Assembly (NCBI RefSeq): GCF_900176505.1
Contig: NZ_FWYB01000019.1
Location: 36,045 to 100,044, forward strand
Direction of reading: 5' to 3'
Source: Pedobacter nyackensis
GTDB lineage: Bacteria > Bacteroidota > Bacteroidia > Sphingobacteriales > Sphingobacteriaceae
Length of the DNA stretch: 64,000 bases
In this document: positions 28,087-38,103 of the stretch, piece by piece
Layout of the letters: each line of letters begins with the position of its first letter
Position numbering within the stretch: the stretch's first letter is position 1
Notes under the pieces: model-generated
What the model was told of the DNA's origin: nothing
What the model saw: the letters and a program-made list of their open reading frames with translations, nothing else
Database searches by the model: none
Position numbers and translations under genes: made by a program

Positions 28087-29433
28087 ATGAAAAGATATAA
28101 AGCAATGAAAGCCACTTTTTATGGCGTTGTGCTGCTCCTTCAATTGGGATTGGTCTCCTGTAAAGAACAGTTTTTTCAGCAAACTGATGATAGTTACATG
28201 CATAATAGTAATGCTCCTTTTGTGATCAGTAAATTTTCACCTATGGAAGGTAGTGAAGCTACTGAAGTAATGATCTACGGCGATAATTACAGCAGTAACT
28301 TAGCTGATGTCAGCGTGAAAATTAATGGAAAACCAGTGACTGTCTTGGGAGCCAATGGAAAGCGAATGATAGTTAAAATACCCGCAGGTTTGGGGACTGG
28401 CAATATCGAAATTACAATTGCGGGAAAGACGGTAACGAGTAAAGAACCATTTGTGTATACTTTAAAAAGAACGGTGAGCACATTGGCCGGGGCTGGTGTT
28501 GCCGGTTTTGCCGATGGATCTGCGGACCTTGCCAAGTTTGATTTTAGAAGTAATGCGGGGATGGATATAGATTCTAAAGGGAACCTTTACGTGGCCGATA
28601 TTTTTAACAATTGTATCCGCAAAATTACCCCTGCCGGCGTGGTGAGTACTTTTATAGGTAAACCTGGCGTGGAAGGGTATGTAAATGGAAATAAAGATGT
28701 CGCGCTGTTTAACCACCCAATGGATGTAGCAGTTGATAAAGATGATAATCTTTATGTTGCTGATGCATGGAACTGGGCCGTACGTAAGGTTACTCCTGAT
28801 GGTGTGGTCAGTTCTATCCGCGGGCAAGCATTTGCCTTCCCGCAAGGACTTGCTATAAATAAAAATACAGGCGTAATTTATATTAGCAGTGCATTAGCTG
28901 CAAATTATCACGGCGGGAAAATTTATGAGTTTTCTGCTTCGGGGGTATTGAACGAGCGTGGGGTAGACGTACCAATTTTTTCGGGAGGAATGGCCGTTGA
29001 CAGCAAGGGTAACCTGATTATTGCTGACAATGTGAGCTCTGTGATATATAGCGTAAATACGACTACCTGGGCCCGAACAGCAATTGCTGGTACAGCTGGA
29101 GAAGCCGGTTTGGTAGATGGGGTGGGTGCAGTTGCTCGTTTTGATCATCCATGGGGTATTGCTGTAGATTCCAGGGATAACATTTATGTTGCGGGTTGCG
29201 GTCATAGATTTGAGGGACCGACTATTTCGGCTTCAGCATCTAATATCAGGATGATTGAAGCGGGGACTAACAAGGTTTCTACAATTGCCGGAAGTGATGT
29301 GCAAGGTTATACCAATGGTTTGGGCGGAGTAGCCAGGTTTGCAGTGCCTAGCGGCATTGCTATCGGAGCGGATGGTGCAATTTACGTATTGGACAAAGGA
29401 AATCACCGCATCAGAAAAATCGTATCACAATAA
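28087..29433 (+). CDS. IPT/TIG plus NHL-repeat surface lipoprotein
   Basis: From the ATG at 28087 the protein has a lipoprotein-like signal (LGLVSCKEQ), an IPT/TIG-type Ig domain (ISKFSPMEGSEATEVMIYGDNY) and then about five NHL beta-propeller repeats (GNLYVADIFNNCIRKITPAG, NLYVADAWNWAVRKVTPDG, and so on to AIYVLDKGNHRIRKI). Such proteins in PULs are thought to be surface glycan-binding proteins. The NHL half is closely matched by the C-terminal half of the next gene. A second upstream ATG at 28069 overlaps the susD stop. Confidence 0.85.
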   Translation: MKRYKAMKATFYGVVLLLQLGLVSCKEQFFQQTDDSYMHNSNAPFVISKFSPMEGSEATEVMIYGDNYSSNLADVSVKINGKPVTVLGANGKRMIVKIPAGLGTGNIEITIAGKTVTSKEPFVYTLKRTVSTLAGAGVAGFADGSADLAKFDFRSNAGMDIDSKGNLYVADIFNNCIRKITPAGVVSTFIGKPGVEGYVNGNKDVALFNHPMDVAVDKDDNLYVADAWNWAVRKVTPDGVVSSIRGQAFAFPQGLAINKNTGVIYISSALAANYHGGKIYEFSASGVLNERGVDVPIFSGGMAVDSKGNLIIADNVSSVIYSVNTTTWARTAIAGTAGEAGLVDGVGAVARFDHPWGIAVDSRDNIYVAGCGHRFEGPTISASASNIRMIEAGTNKVSTIAGSDVQGYTNGLGGVARFAVPSGIAIGADGAIYVLDKGNHRIRKIVSQ

Positions 29434-29457
29434 GTAGTTCATTTAATCTAACTAATT

Positions 29458-31755
29458 ATGAATACTGGATCTTACATGAATAAGGGGCGCTTTGCGCTCC
29501 TTACACTGAGTTTTTTTGCTTTTATTTTTGCTGGTTGCCAGAAATTTATCACAGAGATGCCGGTCAAAGACATGGGCAGGGCTGACCAACAGATGTTACT
29601 TAATGGTGCTGAAGAGGAGATGCCAATAGGGATCTACATAGCTCCTCCATTTGAGTTTACAACAAGCTTGCAATATGGAGCGATTAGTGAAGCAAATATC
29701 GATGTGATACAAGATATCGCTGGCTGGATTTCACCGGTAGATAAGCTGACTATGCTGGATATGGCTGATAGCCATGGTTTAAAAATGGTTGTTGCAGACA
29801 ACAGGATAAATGGTACTAATGCAGATATTACGGCTTTGGTTAACACCTATGTGAATCACCCTGCATTGGCCGGTTATTACGTTAAGGACGAACCAACAGT
29901 TAGCCAGCTTCAGGATGCTGCCAACCGTTATCAAAAGTTACTGACGCTCGACAATAACCATGATCCTCACGTGAACCTATTTCCCAGTTATGCTACAGGT
30001 GCTTTGGGAAGTATCAATTATGAACTGGATTATGTTGAAAACTGGATTCAGAAAGTGGTAGCTGCAAACCTGAGGTATCTGGCGATGGACAACTATCCTT
30101 TCCTATTAAATGGAACGTTTAGGGATGTCCCATATTTTCATGATCTGGATGTCATCAGACGTGTTGGTTTAAAATATAACATCAAAACTTCTGGCTACCT
30201 CCAATCTATAGGCAACTCAACAGATCTGAGAAGACCAAATGCCAATGAATTGAGGTACAGTGCTTATTCTCATCTTGCTTATGGAATAAAAAAGCCAGTT
30301 TGGTTTAGCTACTGGACACCAACAGGTGGAGCAGAAACCTTTACCAACGGAATTATAGACGCTGCGGGAAATAAGACTGACTTGTACATTCCATTTAAGG
30401 CTTTAAACTTTGAAATGAAGCAGCTTGGGAAAACGTTGGTTAAACTAAACGCCAATGCTGTTTACCATATTGGAACTACAATTCCGACAGGTACTGTCCG
30501 GCCTGCGGCAAATTTTGTCTGGCAGGCCCAGAATGCCGCCCAGTCTATGATCATCACACAATTTATAGATCCGGTTGTTGGAAAAGAGTACATTATGGTG
30601 GTCAATAAATCATTTACAGCAAGCAATACCTTTAGCTTTATAACCGCAAATCAGGTTGCCAATGTTAAGGTTATCTCTAAAGTTACAGGGCTGGAGGAAG
30701 CAACAAATTTTGTGGCAGCTAATCATTTATTGTCAGATACATTTTTACCTGGTGAAGGGAAATTGTATACATTGGAAAAAGCTACTTACACCACTACCGT
30801 AAGTACTTTCGCCGGTTCCGGAGTCGCTGGTTTCTTGAATGGTCAGGGGACTATAGCTAAGTTTAATTTCGTAACCAATGCAGGAATAACTACGGATAAC
30901 AATGGCAATGTATACGTTGCTGACATCAACAACCATTGTATCAGAAAGATTACCCCAGCAGGTTTGGTTAGTACATTTGCGGGTAACCCAGGCGTTGCCG
31001 GCAATACCAATGGGGTAGGTACAGCAGCCTTATTTGACCATCCCTCGGCTGTGGTAGCAGATGCGAACAACAATATTTATGTAGCCGATACATGGAATTG
31101 GGCGCTTCGTAAAATAACGCCAACTGGTACGGTAACAACGATTCTTGGCTGGATTATTCCATTTCCGCAAGGAATTACGATAGATAGAAATACTGGTAAA
31201 TTTTATCTGGTGAGTGCTTTGCCTGCGGCGAGTAACAATAAACTCTATGAAGTTAGTCCAGGAGGAGTAATGACCACCAGAACACTGAGCGTGCCAGTCA
31301 TATCCGGAGGGATTGCAATGGATAGTCAGGGAAGCCTGGTTATTGCAGACAATGGCAGTTCGAATGTGTATAAGGTAAATACCAGCAATTGGGCTGTTAC
31401 ACAAATTGCGGGGCTAGCTGGTACAACAGGGCAGACAGACGGCGTAGGACTTAGTGCTCGGTTTGAGCATCCCTGGGGTATTGCTATTGACGCCAGTGAT
31501 AATATTTATGTCGCAGGCTGTGGTCATTTATTTGATGCGCCGACGATAGCTGCGGATGCTTCAAATATCAGAAGGATTGAAGCTGGAACTAACAAAGTAA
31601 CAACTATTGCTGGAGGCGCCGTACAGGGTTATTTAGACGGATCAGGAACGGCTGCAAAATTTACCGTTCCTACAGGAATTGCGATTACTCCTGCTGGTAC
31701 CATGTATGTTGTGGATAAAGCGAACCACCGCATCAGAAAAATTGTATCACCCTAA
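29458..31755 (+). CDS. Lipoprotein fusing a TIM-barrel glycosidase-like domain to NHL repeats
   Basis: The 765-residue protein has a lipoprotein signal (FAFIFAGCQK), with a second possible ATG at 29476 giving a shorter leader. The N-terminal half (about 55-440) looks like a TIM-barrel glycosidase-type domain (GYYVKDEP, NLFPSYATGALG, AMDNYPF, VWFSYWTP) with a small C-terminal sandwich. The C-terminal half (about 445-765) is an NHL propeller. The first half is paralogous to the next gene and the second half to the previous gene. KDEP may hold an acid residue. Enzymatic activity is inferred only. Confidence 0.75.
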   Translation: MNTGSYMNKGRFALLTLSFFAFIFAGCQKFITEMPVKDMGRADQQMLLNGAEEEMPIGIYIAPPFEFTTSLQYGAISEANIDVIQDIAGWISPVDKLTMLDMADSHGLKMVVADNRINGTNADITALVNTYVNHPALAGYYVKDEPTVSQLQDAANRYQKLLTLDNNHDPHVNLFPSYATGALGSINYELDYVENWIQKVVAANLRYLAMDNYPFLLNGTFRDVPYFHDLDVIRRVGLKYNIKTSGYLQSIGNSTDLRRPNANELRYSAYSHLAYGIKKPVWFSYWTPTGGAETFTNGIIDAAGNKTDLYIPFKALNFEMKQLGKTLVKLNANAVYHIGTTIPTGTVRPAANFVWQAQNAAQSMIITQFIDPVVGKEYIMVVNKSFTASNTFSFITANQVANVKVISKVTGLEEATNFVAANHLLSDTFLPGEGKLYTLEKATYTTTVSTFAGSGVAGFLNGQGTIAKFNFVTNAGITTDNNGNVYVADINNHCIRKITPAGLVSTFAGNPGVAGNTNGVGTAALFDHPSAVVADANNNIYVADTWNWALRKITPTGTVTTILGWIIPFPQGITIDRNTGKFYLVSALPAASNNKLYEVSPGGVMTTRTLSVPVISGGIAMDSQGSLVIADNGSSNVYKVNTSNWAVTQIAGLAGTTGQTDGVGLSARFEHPWGIAIDASDNIYVAGCGHLFDAPTIAADASNIRRIEAGTNKVTTIAGGAVQGYLDGSGTAAKFTVPTGIAITPAGTMYVVDKANHRIRKIVSP

Positions 31756-31776
31756 AAAACGTCAAACAACACACAA

Positions 31777-33081
31777 ATGAACAGATCAATTAAAACACTT
31801 TTAATGTGTACTGGAATGCTTGTGTTTTCAGGTATTTATAGCTGTAGCAAGGCTCAGACGGAAAATAAAGTAAAACCAGATCCGGTTAAACCGCCGGTAA
31901 CTGAAATAAAAGAAGATATGATGATCGGGATTTATGTATCGCCGGGAATCGGCTACATTACTGATCATCATTTTAAGAATATCAGAGAAGCAAATGTTGA
32001 CCTTATACAGGATATCTCTTTAAGCTACTCACAAGCGAATAAACTGGCGATGCTAAACATGGCTGCAGCAAATCAATTGAAAATGTTCGTTGCCGATCAA
32101 CGGGTTGATGGTACAGATGCAGATATGGCTGCAATGGTGAATGCTTACAAAAAGCATACAGCAACAGCAGGATACTATATTAAAGACGAACCCAGGGTCC
32201 CTGATTTGCAGGATGCTGCTACCAGATATAAAAAACTGATTAATCTGGATCCTGAAAAGGTACCACATGTTAATCTTTTCCCAAGTTATGCTACCGGTGC
32301 CTTAGCAAATGTGGAGTATGAAACGGAGTATGTAGAGAAGTGGATAGAGCTGGTAGGTGCTGTTAATTTGAAATACCTTTCATTTGACAATTATCCTTTC
32401 ATGAATGATGGAACTTTAAGGGAAGCTCCTTATTATAAGGACCTTGAAATCATTAGAAGAATAGGGTTGAAATACAAGATCAAGACCTCTGCTTACTTGC
32501 AGTCGATAGGCAGCTCTATAGGTTTAAGGCGACCAAATGCCGATGAACTTAGGTACAGTGCTTTTACTAATCTGGCCTATGGTATTAAATTGCCTGTATG
32601 GTTTACTTACTGGACTCCAATAGGTTCAACAGAACAATTTACTGAGGCGATAGTGGATACGCAGGGCAACAAAACAGACCTGTATGCACCATTTACAGTG
32701 ATTAACGGTGAAATGAAACAAATGGGAAAAACACTGATGAAATTGGATGCTATAGCTGTTTACCATGCAGGTATTAGCATTCCTTCCGGTACCAAAAGAA
32801 CACCCTCAGGTTTTATATGGAAGGCAGAAAATGAGGATGATGCAATGCTGATTACTCATTTTGTTAATCCCGTAGACAGCAGGGTTTACATCATGGTGGT
32901 GAACAAATCTTTAACAGAAAATAAGTCGTTTACATTTAATACAAGTAGTGCCGTTACGAATGTGAAAGGAATTTCTAAAGTCGACGGGTTGGAAAAGGCT
33001 GTTGATTATAAAACAGCTGATCATAAATTAACAGATAGTTTTTTACCTGGCGAGGGTAAACTGTATGCACTTTATAAATAA
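31777..33081 (+). CDS. TIM-barrel glycosidase-like lipoprotein, paralogue without NHL repeats
   Basis: The 434-residue lipoprotein (IYSCSKAQ) aligns by eye along its full length with residues about 55-440 of the preceding protein: YYIKDEPRVPDLQDAA, HVNLFPSYATGALANV, FDNYPFMNDGT, YLQSIGSSIGLRRPNADELR and PVWFTYWTPIGS. It stops where the NHL part of its neighbour begins. It probably acts on the same glycan. I cannot assign a GH family. Confidence 0.72.
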   Translation: MNRSIKTLLMCTGMLVFSGIYSCSKAQTENKVKPDPVKPPVTEIKEDMMIGIYVSPGIGYITDHHFKNIREANVDLIQDISLSYSQANKLAMLNMAAANQLKMFVADQRVDGTDADMAAMVNAYKKHTATAGYYIKDEPRVPDLQDAATRYKKLINLDPEKVPHVNLFPSYATGALANVEYETEYVEKWIELVGAVNLKYLSFDNYPFMNDGTLREAPYYKDLEIIRRIGLKYKIKTSAYLQSIGSSIGLRRPNADELRYSAFTNLAYGIKLPVWFTYWTPIGSTEQFTEAIVDTQGNKTDLYAPFTVINGEMKQMGKTLMKLDAIAVYHAGISIPSGTKRTPSGFIWKAENEDDAMLITHFVNPVDSRVYIMVVNKSLTENKSFTFNTSSAVTNVKGISKVDGLEKAVDYKTADHKLTDSFLPGEGKLYALYK

Positions 33082-33114
33082 TAAATCCTGGTTTTAGACA
33101 TAATCTATTGATAC

Positions 33115-34971
33115 ATGAAAGCAATAAAGATATTATTGGCGGCTGTTTTTATTTTTGTAAACAGCGTTACAAAAGCGCAGGAACAATCGCGACAATTTTC
33201 AATTATTCCGGAACCGGAATTTGTAAAGGTAATGCCGGGAAACTTCAAGCTCAGTAGCGCTAACATTATCTTGTATGATGATCGGAATGCAGAGCTGAAG
33301 TTCATTGCGGACCAGCTTTCTGAAAAATTAAAAGTATATACAGGTTATAAATTGCCAGTTAAAAAGTTAACGGCTACAGCTGGCAAAAATCAGGTTATTT
33401 TTAAGCTTTCTGATAAACTGTCGGGAGTAGGTGCTGAAGGTTATACCATGGACATCAGCTCTGGAAATATTGTCATCACTTCAAATCAGCCCCAGGGATG
33501 TTTTTACGGTATGCAAACTTTATTACAGCTGTTACCTGTAAATCCAACGGAGGCAGCAAATATACCAGCGCTTCACATTCAGGATCAGCCCCGTTTTAGC
33601 TGGAGAGGATCTATGCTCGATGTATCAAGGCATTTTTATTCAGTGAAGCAAGTGAAGCAATACATAGATTTCCTGGCAGGTTATAAACTCAATACTTTCC
33701 ACTGGCATTTAACGGATAACCAGGGCTGGCGGATTGAGATAAAGAAATATCCATTGCTGACTTCAATAGGGGCATGGAGGAAAAGATCGCTGATCGGACA
33801 TTTTGAAGAACAGCCGGAGCGTTTTGATGCGGTGCCTCATGGTGGATTTTATACGCAGGAAGAGATTAAGGATATTGTTGCTTATGCACAACGAAAGTAT
33901 GTTACGGTTGTTCCCGAAATAGATCTTCCAGGGCATTGTACTTCGGCGCTTGCAGGTTATCCGGAGTTGGGTTGTGGTGAAAACCCAGGACCTTTTGAGG
34001 TGAAAGACAAGTGGGGGGTATTTGACGATGTGTACTGTGCAGGAAAAGAAAACACATTTAAATTTCTGGAAGATGTGTTTACGGAGGTGGCTGAGCTTTT
34101 CCCCGGAAAGGTGATCCATATTGGTGGCGATGAATGTCGCAAAACGAATTGGAAGAGCTGTAAATACTGCCAGGCAAGGATGAAAAAGGAGGGACTGAAA
34201 AATGAGCATGAACTGCAGGGATATTTCATCAATCGTATAGCTCAGGTACTTAAATCTAAAAATAAAAGGGTAATTGGCTGGGATGAGATTCTGGAAGGAG
34301 ATCATCTTAGTCCGGATGCACTTGTAATGTCTTGGAGAGGTACAACAGGTGGGGTTACAGCCGCTAAAAAACATCACGATGTGGTAATGACTCCGACTAC
34401 TTATCTCTACCTGGATTATTATCAGGGAGCGCCTTACCTGGAGCCGCTTACCATTGATGGCTTCAATACACTGGAACGTGTTTATAATTATGAACCTATA
34501 CCTTCAGTATTAAATGCTGATGAGGTAAAATACATTAAAGGTGTGCAGGGTAACATCTGGACAGAGTTTATCCCGAACTTTAACCAGCTGCAATATATGG
34601 CATTCCCACGTTTGTCCGCCTTGGCCGAAGTAGCCTGGTCTAAACCGGAAAAAAAGAACTGGGAGAGGTTTAAACTCAAAATGGAAACGGAGTACAGTCG
34701 CTATGAGGCCTTAGGTATCAATTATTCCAAAAGTGCCTATCAGGTAAGTTTTGAAATGGTCAGGGGTGCCAGGACACAGAAAATACAGATGGTATTAAAA
34801 ACACAAAGTTATAATCCTGATATTTATTATACAATCGATGGAACAGAACCTAACCAAAATTCCAATAAATATGTCGGCCCGTTTAACGTGAATCCCAATG
34901 TGAAAATTAAAGCTGCAACTTTTAAAAATGGCGTGCAACAGGAAAAGACCACTGATTATGAGGTGAAGTAA
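33115..34971 (+). CDS. GH20 beta-N-acetylhexosaminidase
   Basis: The 618-residue protein has a signal peptide, an N-terminal GH20b domain and a GH20 barrel with FHWHLTDNQGWRIEIK and the catalytic pair in HIGGDECRKTNW (Asp339/Glu340). A C-terminal CHB_HEX-type module follows (YYTIDGTEPNQNSNKYVGPF). The enzyme uses substrate-assisted hydrolysis of terminal beta-GlcNAc or GalNAc. Its presence among rhamnosidases indicates an N-acetylhexosamine in the target polymer. Confidence 0.95.
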   Translation: MKAIKILLAAVFIFVNSVTKAQEQSRQFSIIPEPEFVKVMPGNFKLSSANIILYDDRNAELKFIADQLSEKLKVYTGYKLPVKKLTATAGKNQVIFKLSDKLSGVGAEGYTMDISSGNIVITSNQPQGCFYGMQTLLQLLPVNPTEAANIPALHIQDQPRFSWRGSMLDVSRHFYSVKQVKQYIDFLAGYKLNTFHWHLTDNQGWRIEIKKYPLLTSIGAWRKRSLIGHFEEQPERFDAVPHGGFYTQEEIKDIVAYAQRKYVTVVPEIDLPGHCTSALAGYPELGCGENPGPFEVKDKWGVFDDVYCAGKENTFKFLEDVFTEVAELFPGKVIHIGGDECRKTNWKSCKYCQARMKKEGLKNEHELQGYFINRIAQVLKSKNKRVIGWDEILEGDHLSPDALVMSWRGTTGGVTAAKKHHDVVMTPTTYLYLDYYQGAPYLEPLTIDGFNTLERVYNYEPIPSVLNADEVKYIKGVQGNIWTEFIPNFNQLQYMAFPRLSALAEVAWSKPEKKNWERFKLKMETEYSRYEALGINYSKSAYQVSFEMVRGARTQKIQMVLKTQSYNPDIYYTIDGTEPNQNSNKYVGPFNVNPNVKIKAATFKNGVQQEKTTDYEVK

Positions 34972-35000
34972 TCGCAGACATAACCTTTAAAGTTCAATGG

Positions 35001-37106
35001 ATGAAAAATTTTAAATACGGATTGCCAGTGATTGTTCTGTTCTGTTTTGCCGCCGGAGTTGCTGATGTGCAGGATAAGGGAAACTGGGGATTTACCGGAG
35101 GTACAGAAGGACAAACTAAATACGCTGCGTTGGAACAAATCAATAAAAATAATGTTTCAAAACTGGAGGTCGCCTGGACTTATCATACAGGTAATAAGGC
35201 TGGGAATGTGCAAGGTAATCCTCTGGTTGTCGGCGGAAAGATGTACATCACTACACCTGCGCAAGAGCTCGTCGCATTAAATGCTGGTACGGGGAAGGAA
35301 ATCTGGAAGTACAATCCTGCCCGCAAAAACGAAGGCTTCGGGGGGGTAAACCGGGGAATAGCCTATTGGGAAAAAGGGAACAAAACTTTGATATTTTATA
35401 CCTCCGGACCGTATTTGAATGCGGTAAATGTTGCTACGGGACAAGCTGAGGAGGAGTTTGGAGATCATGGAAGGATTAATCTGAATGATGGTCTTTCCAA
35501 ACCCGCAGATAAAATGGGTATATCAGCACCAGCCTCTCCCGTTATTTTCGGAGATCTGGTTATCGTGGGTACAATGAGTTGGAGTTCGCCTGCAAACGTC
35601 AGCGCATTCAATGCTAAAACAGGAAAAAGAGAATGGATATTTAATTGCATTCCTCAGCCTGGAGAAGAAGGGTACGACAGTTGGGGGGATAAGGATTTTT
35701 GGAAAAAAGGCGGAGGTGTGAATGTCTGGGGTGGATTATGTGTTGACAGTAAAAATAAAATGGTGTTTTTTGCAACCGGTCAGCCTAAAGATGATTTTTA
35801 TCGACCCGATAATGCTGGAAAACATTTGTATGGGAATTGTATTGTTGCACTGAATGCGGTAACGGGTGAAAAGAAATGGCATTATCAGACGATACATCAT
35901 GATCTTTGGGATTTGGATATGCCATGTGCACCGATTTTAGTGGAACTGAAAAGAAATGGGAAGCGGGTGTCAGGAGTAGCACAACTTACAAAAACAGGGA
36001 ATACATTTCTGTTTAACCGGATTACCGGCGAGTTGCTTTCACAGGTTGAAGAACGGCCAGTTCCGAAAAGTCAGCTCGCCGGGGAAATTGCTTACCCCAC
36101 TCAACCTTTCGTATTATGGCCGGAGCCTTTTTCGAAACAGGAGCTTACCGAAAAAGATCTGACCAGGTTAAACCCGGAAGCTTATCAGTTTGCATTGCAA
36201 CGTTTTAAAACTGCTGATGTTGGTTGGTTTTTACCACCGACTGAAAAAGGTGTTCTTTTTTATGGAATACATGGTGGTGCGGAATGGGGCGGAGGGTCTT
36301 ATGATCCCGAAAGTAATACTTTATTTGTGAATGCTAACGAATTAGCCTGGGACATTACCATGAAAGATTGGAACAGGTCGGCAAACACGACAGCATTGAC
36401 CCAGGAACTGCCTGGTAAAAAATATTTTCTGACGGCTGGTTGTACAGGTTGCCACGGTGCAAACAAAGAAGGTATGGGAGCTATCCCAGCTTTAAAAGAT
36501 CTGGAGAAAAAATATGAACTGAAGGACATTGTAAGTATCATCCGAAAAGGTAAAAATGCAATGCCTGCTTTTACGCAGATCCCAGAAGATGAGGTACAAT
36601 TGATTGCACAATATCTTTTAGGGATATCGGGAAAAGGAAAAGATCAGCCTGTTGCTAAGAAACCAGTTTTTGGTGCAATAGCTTATACCAAGTTTTTAGA
36701 TCCTCAAGGTTACCCGGCAACAGCCCCACCATGGGGAACAATGAATGCATTGGATTTGACCACGGGGAAAATAAAATGGAAAGTGCCTTTGGGGGAGTAT
36801 GAGGAGCTAACAAAAAAGGGTATTCCACAAACAGGAACCGAGAACTTTGGAGGCTCTATAGTTACGCGTGGTGGACTCGTGTTTATCGGTGCTACAAGAG
36901 ATGAGAAATTTAGAGCATTTGATAAGGATTCCGGTAAGCTATTATGGGAGATAAAGCTTCCATTTGGTGGCTATTCAATTCCAAGTACTTATCTGGTAAA
37001 TGGTAAACAGTTCGTTGTCATCGCGGCCGCTGGCGGTGGTAAGCTCGGCACCACACAGGGAGATGCTTATGTCGCATTTGCTTTACCGGATTGTAAATCG
37101 AAATAA
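35001..37106 (+). CDS. PQQ-dependent dehydrogenase with embedded cytochrome c domain
   Basis: The 701-residue secreted protein is an eight-bladed quinoprotein propeller (WGFTGGTEGQTKYAALEQI, YHTGNKAGNVQGNPLVVGG, HHDLWDLDMPCAP). A haem-c domain with CTGCH (Cys481, Cys484, His485) and a distal Met region (KNAMPAFTQIP) is inserted before the last blades. It would oxidise a sugar in the periplasm and pass electrons to the respiratory chain. Quinoprotein glucose dehydrogenase is the closest known type. An oxidase is rare in a PUL, and its partner may be the TIM-barrel gene 30 bases downstream. Confidence 0.88.
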   Translation: MKNFKYGLPVIVLFCFAAGVADVQDKGNWGFTGGTEGQTKYAALEQINKNNVSKLEVAWTYHTGNKAGNVQGNPLVVGGKMYITTPAQELVALNAGTGKEIWKYNPARKNEGFGGVNRGIAYWEKGNKTLIFYTSGPYLNAVNVATGQAEEEFGDHGRINLNDGLSKPADKMGISAPASPVIFGDLVIVGTMSWSSPANVSAFNAKTGKREWIFNCIPQPGEEGYDSWGDKDFWKKGGGVNVWGGLCVDSKNKMVFFATGQPKDDFYRPDNAGKHLYGNCIVALNAVTGEKKWHYQTIHHDLWDLDMPCAPILVELKRNGKRVSGVAQLTKTGNTFLFNRITGELLSQVEERPVPKSQLAGEIAYPTQPFVLWPEPFSKQELTEKDLTRLNPEAYQFALQRFKTADVGWFLPPTEKGVLFYGIHGGAEWGGGSYDPESNTLFVNANELAWDITMKDWNRSANTTALTQELPGKKYFLTAGCTGCHGANKEGMGAIPALKDLEKKYELKDIVSIIRKGKNAMPAFTQIPEDEVQLIAQYLLGISGKGKDQPVAKKPVFGAIAYTKFLDPQGYPATAPPWGTMNALDLTTGKIKWKVPLGEYEELTKKGIPQTGTENFGGSIVTRGGLVFIGATRDEKFRAFDKDSGKLLWEIKLPFGGYSIPSTYLVNGKQFVVIAAAGGGKLGTTQGDAYVAFALPDCKSK

Positions 37107-37136
37107 CGTAACAATAGGATTTATAAGAAATATAAA

Positions 37137-38039
37137 ATGATGAACCAACTGAAATTAAGTTTCGCCAAGTATCTTTTGAATTCGCTCGCTCTTTTATTTA
37201 TGCTAATTGGAATTGGGTCAAAAGTATTCGCACAAAAGAAGGCTAAGCTGGCTATCTATGATAAGAAAAATCTTATTGCGTGGTGTATCGTACCGTTTGA
37301 TAGCAAAAAGCGTGGGCCTGAAGAAAGGGCAGAGATGTTGAAAAAACTCGGGATTAATAAACTGGCTTATGATTGGAGAGATGAGCATATTCCTGTGTTT
37401 GATAAGGAATTGAAGGTTTTGAAGGAGAACAATATCAAACTTCAGGGCTTCTGGTTTGCCTCGGGGCCAAACCCTGAAAAAGACAAGAACCTCCAGGTTA
37501 TACTGGATATGCTTAAACGAAATAAAGCTAAAACTCAATTGTGGTGTACATTCTGGGGTTTTGATCAGGAGTCGCAGATAGAAAAGGTTAAAACTGCATC
37601 AGTTGCGGTGGGTTACGTTGCTGGGAAATTGGCGGAGATTGGTTGTTCACTTGGACTTTATAATCATGGAGGGTGGTTTGGTGAACCCGAAAATCAGGTC
37701 CAGATTATCGATTATCTCAAAATGCCCAATATTGGGATTGTTTATAATTTTAGCCATTCCGAGCATCAGATAGATCGTTTCTCACAGTTCTATCCTAAAA
37801 TTTTACCTCATTTATACGCTATAAATCTAACCGGACTAAAAGGTGGAATTCCGGCAACAGTGGTTCCTGTAGGAGAGGGTAACATGGAAGAAGGATTAAT
37901 GCGAACTATTATGAACAGTAGTTATAAGGGGCCAATTGGAATTATCAATGAAAGTTTTGCTCCGGATGCAGAAGATGGATTAATGATGAATATGAAAGGG
38001 ATAAAGGAAATTCTTGAGAAATTGAAAATCTCTAAATAG
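37137..38039 (+). CDS. Secreted sugar phosphate isomerase/epimerase-like TIM-barrel protein
   Basis: The 300-residue protein has a signal peptide (to about VFAQK) and an AP-endonuclease/xylose-isomerase-like barrel (KLAEIGCSLGLYNHGGWFGEPENQ, IVYNFSHSEHQ, GPIGIINESF). The His and Glu residues are typical metal ligands of the fold. Export argues against a phosphorylated substrate. With the preceding quinoprotein it may act on an oxidised (keto) sugar, an inference drawn from periplasmic keto-glycoside pathways in Bacteroidota. Confidence 0.72.
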   Translation: MMNQLKLSFAKYLLNSLALLFMLIGIGSKVFAQKKAKLAIYDKKNLIAWCIVPFDSKKRGPEERAEMLKKLGINKLAYDWRDEHIPVFDKELKVLKENNIKLQGFWFASGPNPEKDKNLQVILDMLKRNKAKTQLWCTFWGFDQESQIEKVKTASVAVGYVAGKLAEIGCSLGLYNHGGWFGEPENQVQIIDYLKMPNIGIVYNFSHSEHQIDRFSQFYPKILPHLYAINLTGLKGGIPATVVPVGEGNMEEGLMRTIMNSSYKGPIGIINESFAPDAEDGLMMNMKGIKEILEKLKISK

Positions 38040-38103
38040 AGGGATCATACTTATTAAATAATCACCGCTATTAATAGTGTGTGCTAACCACAACTGAAAC
38101 CAA

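Noticed and set aside
33763..34377. 204-codon open frame on the minus strand inside the GH20 gene
   Set aside because: It is fully antisense to a clear GH20 catalytic domain, has no family resemblance and no start context; a shadow frame.
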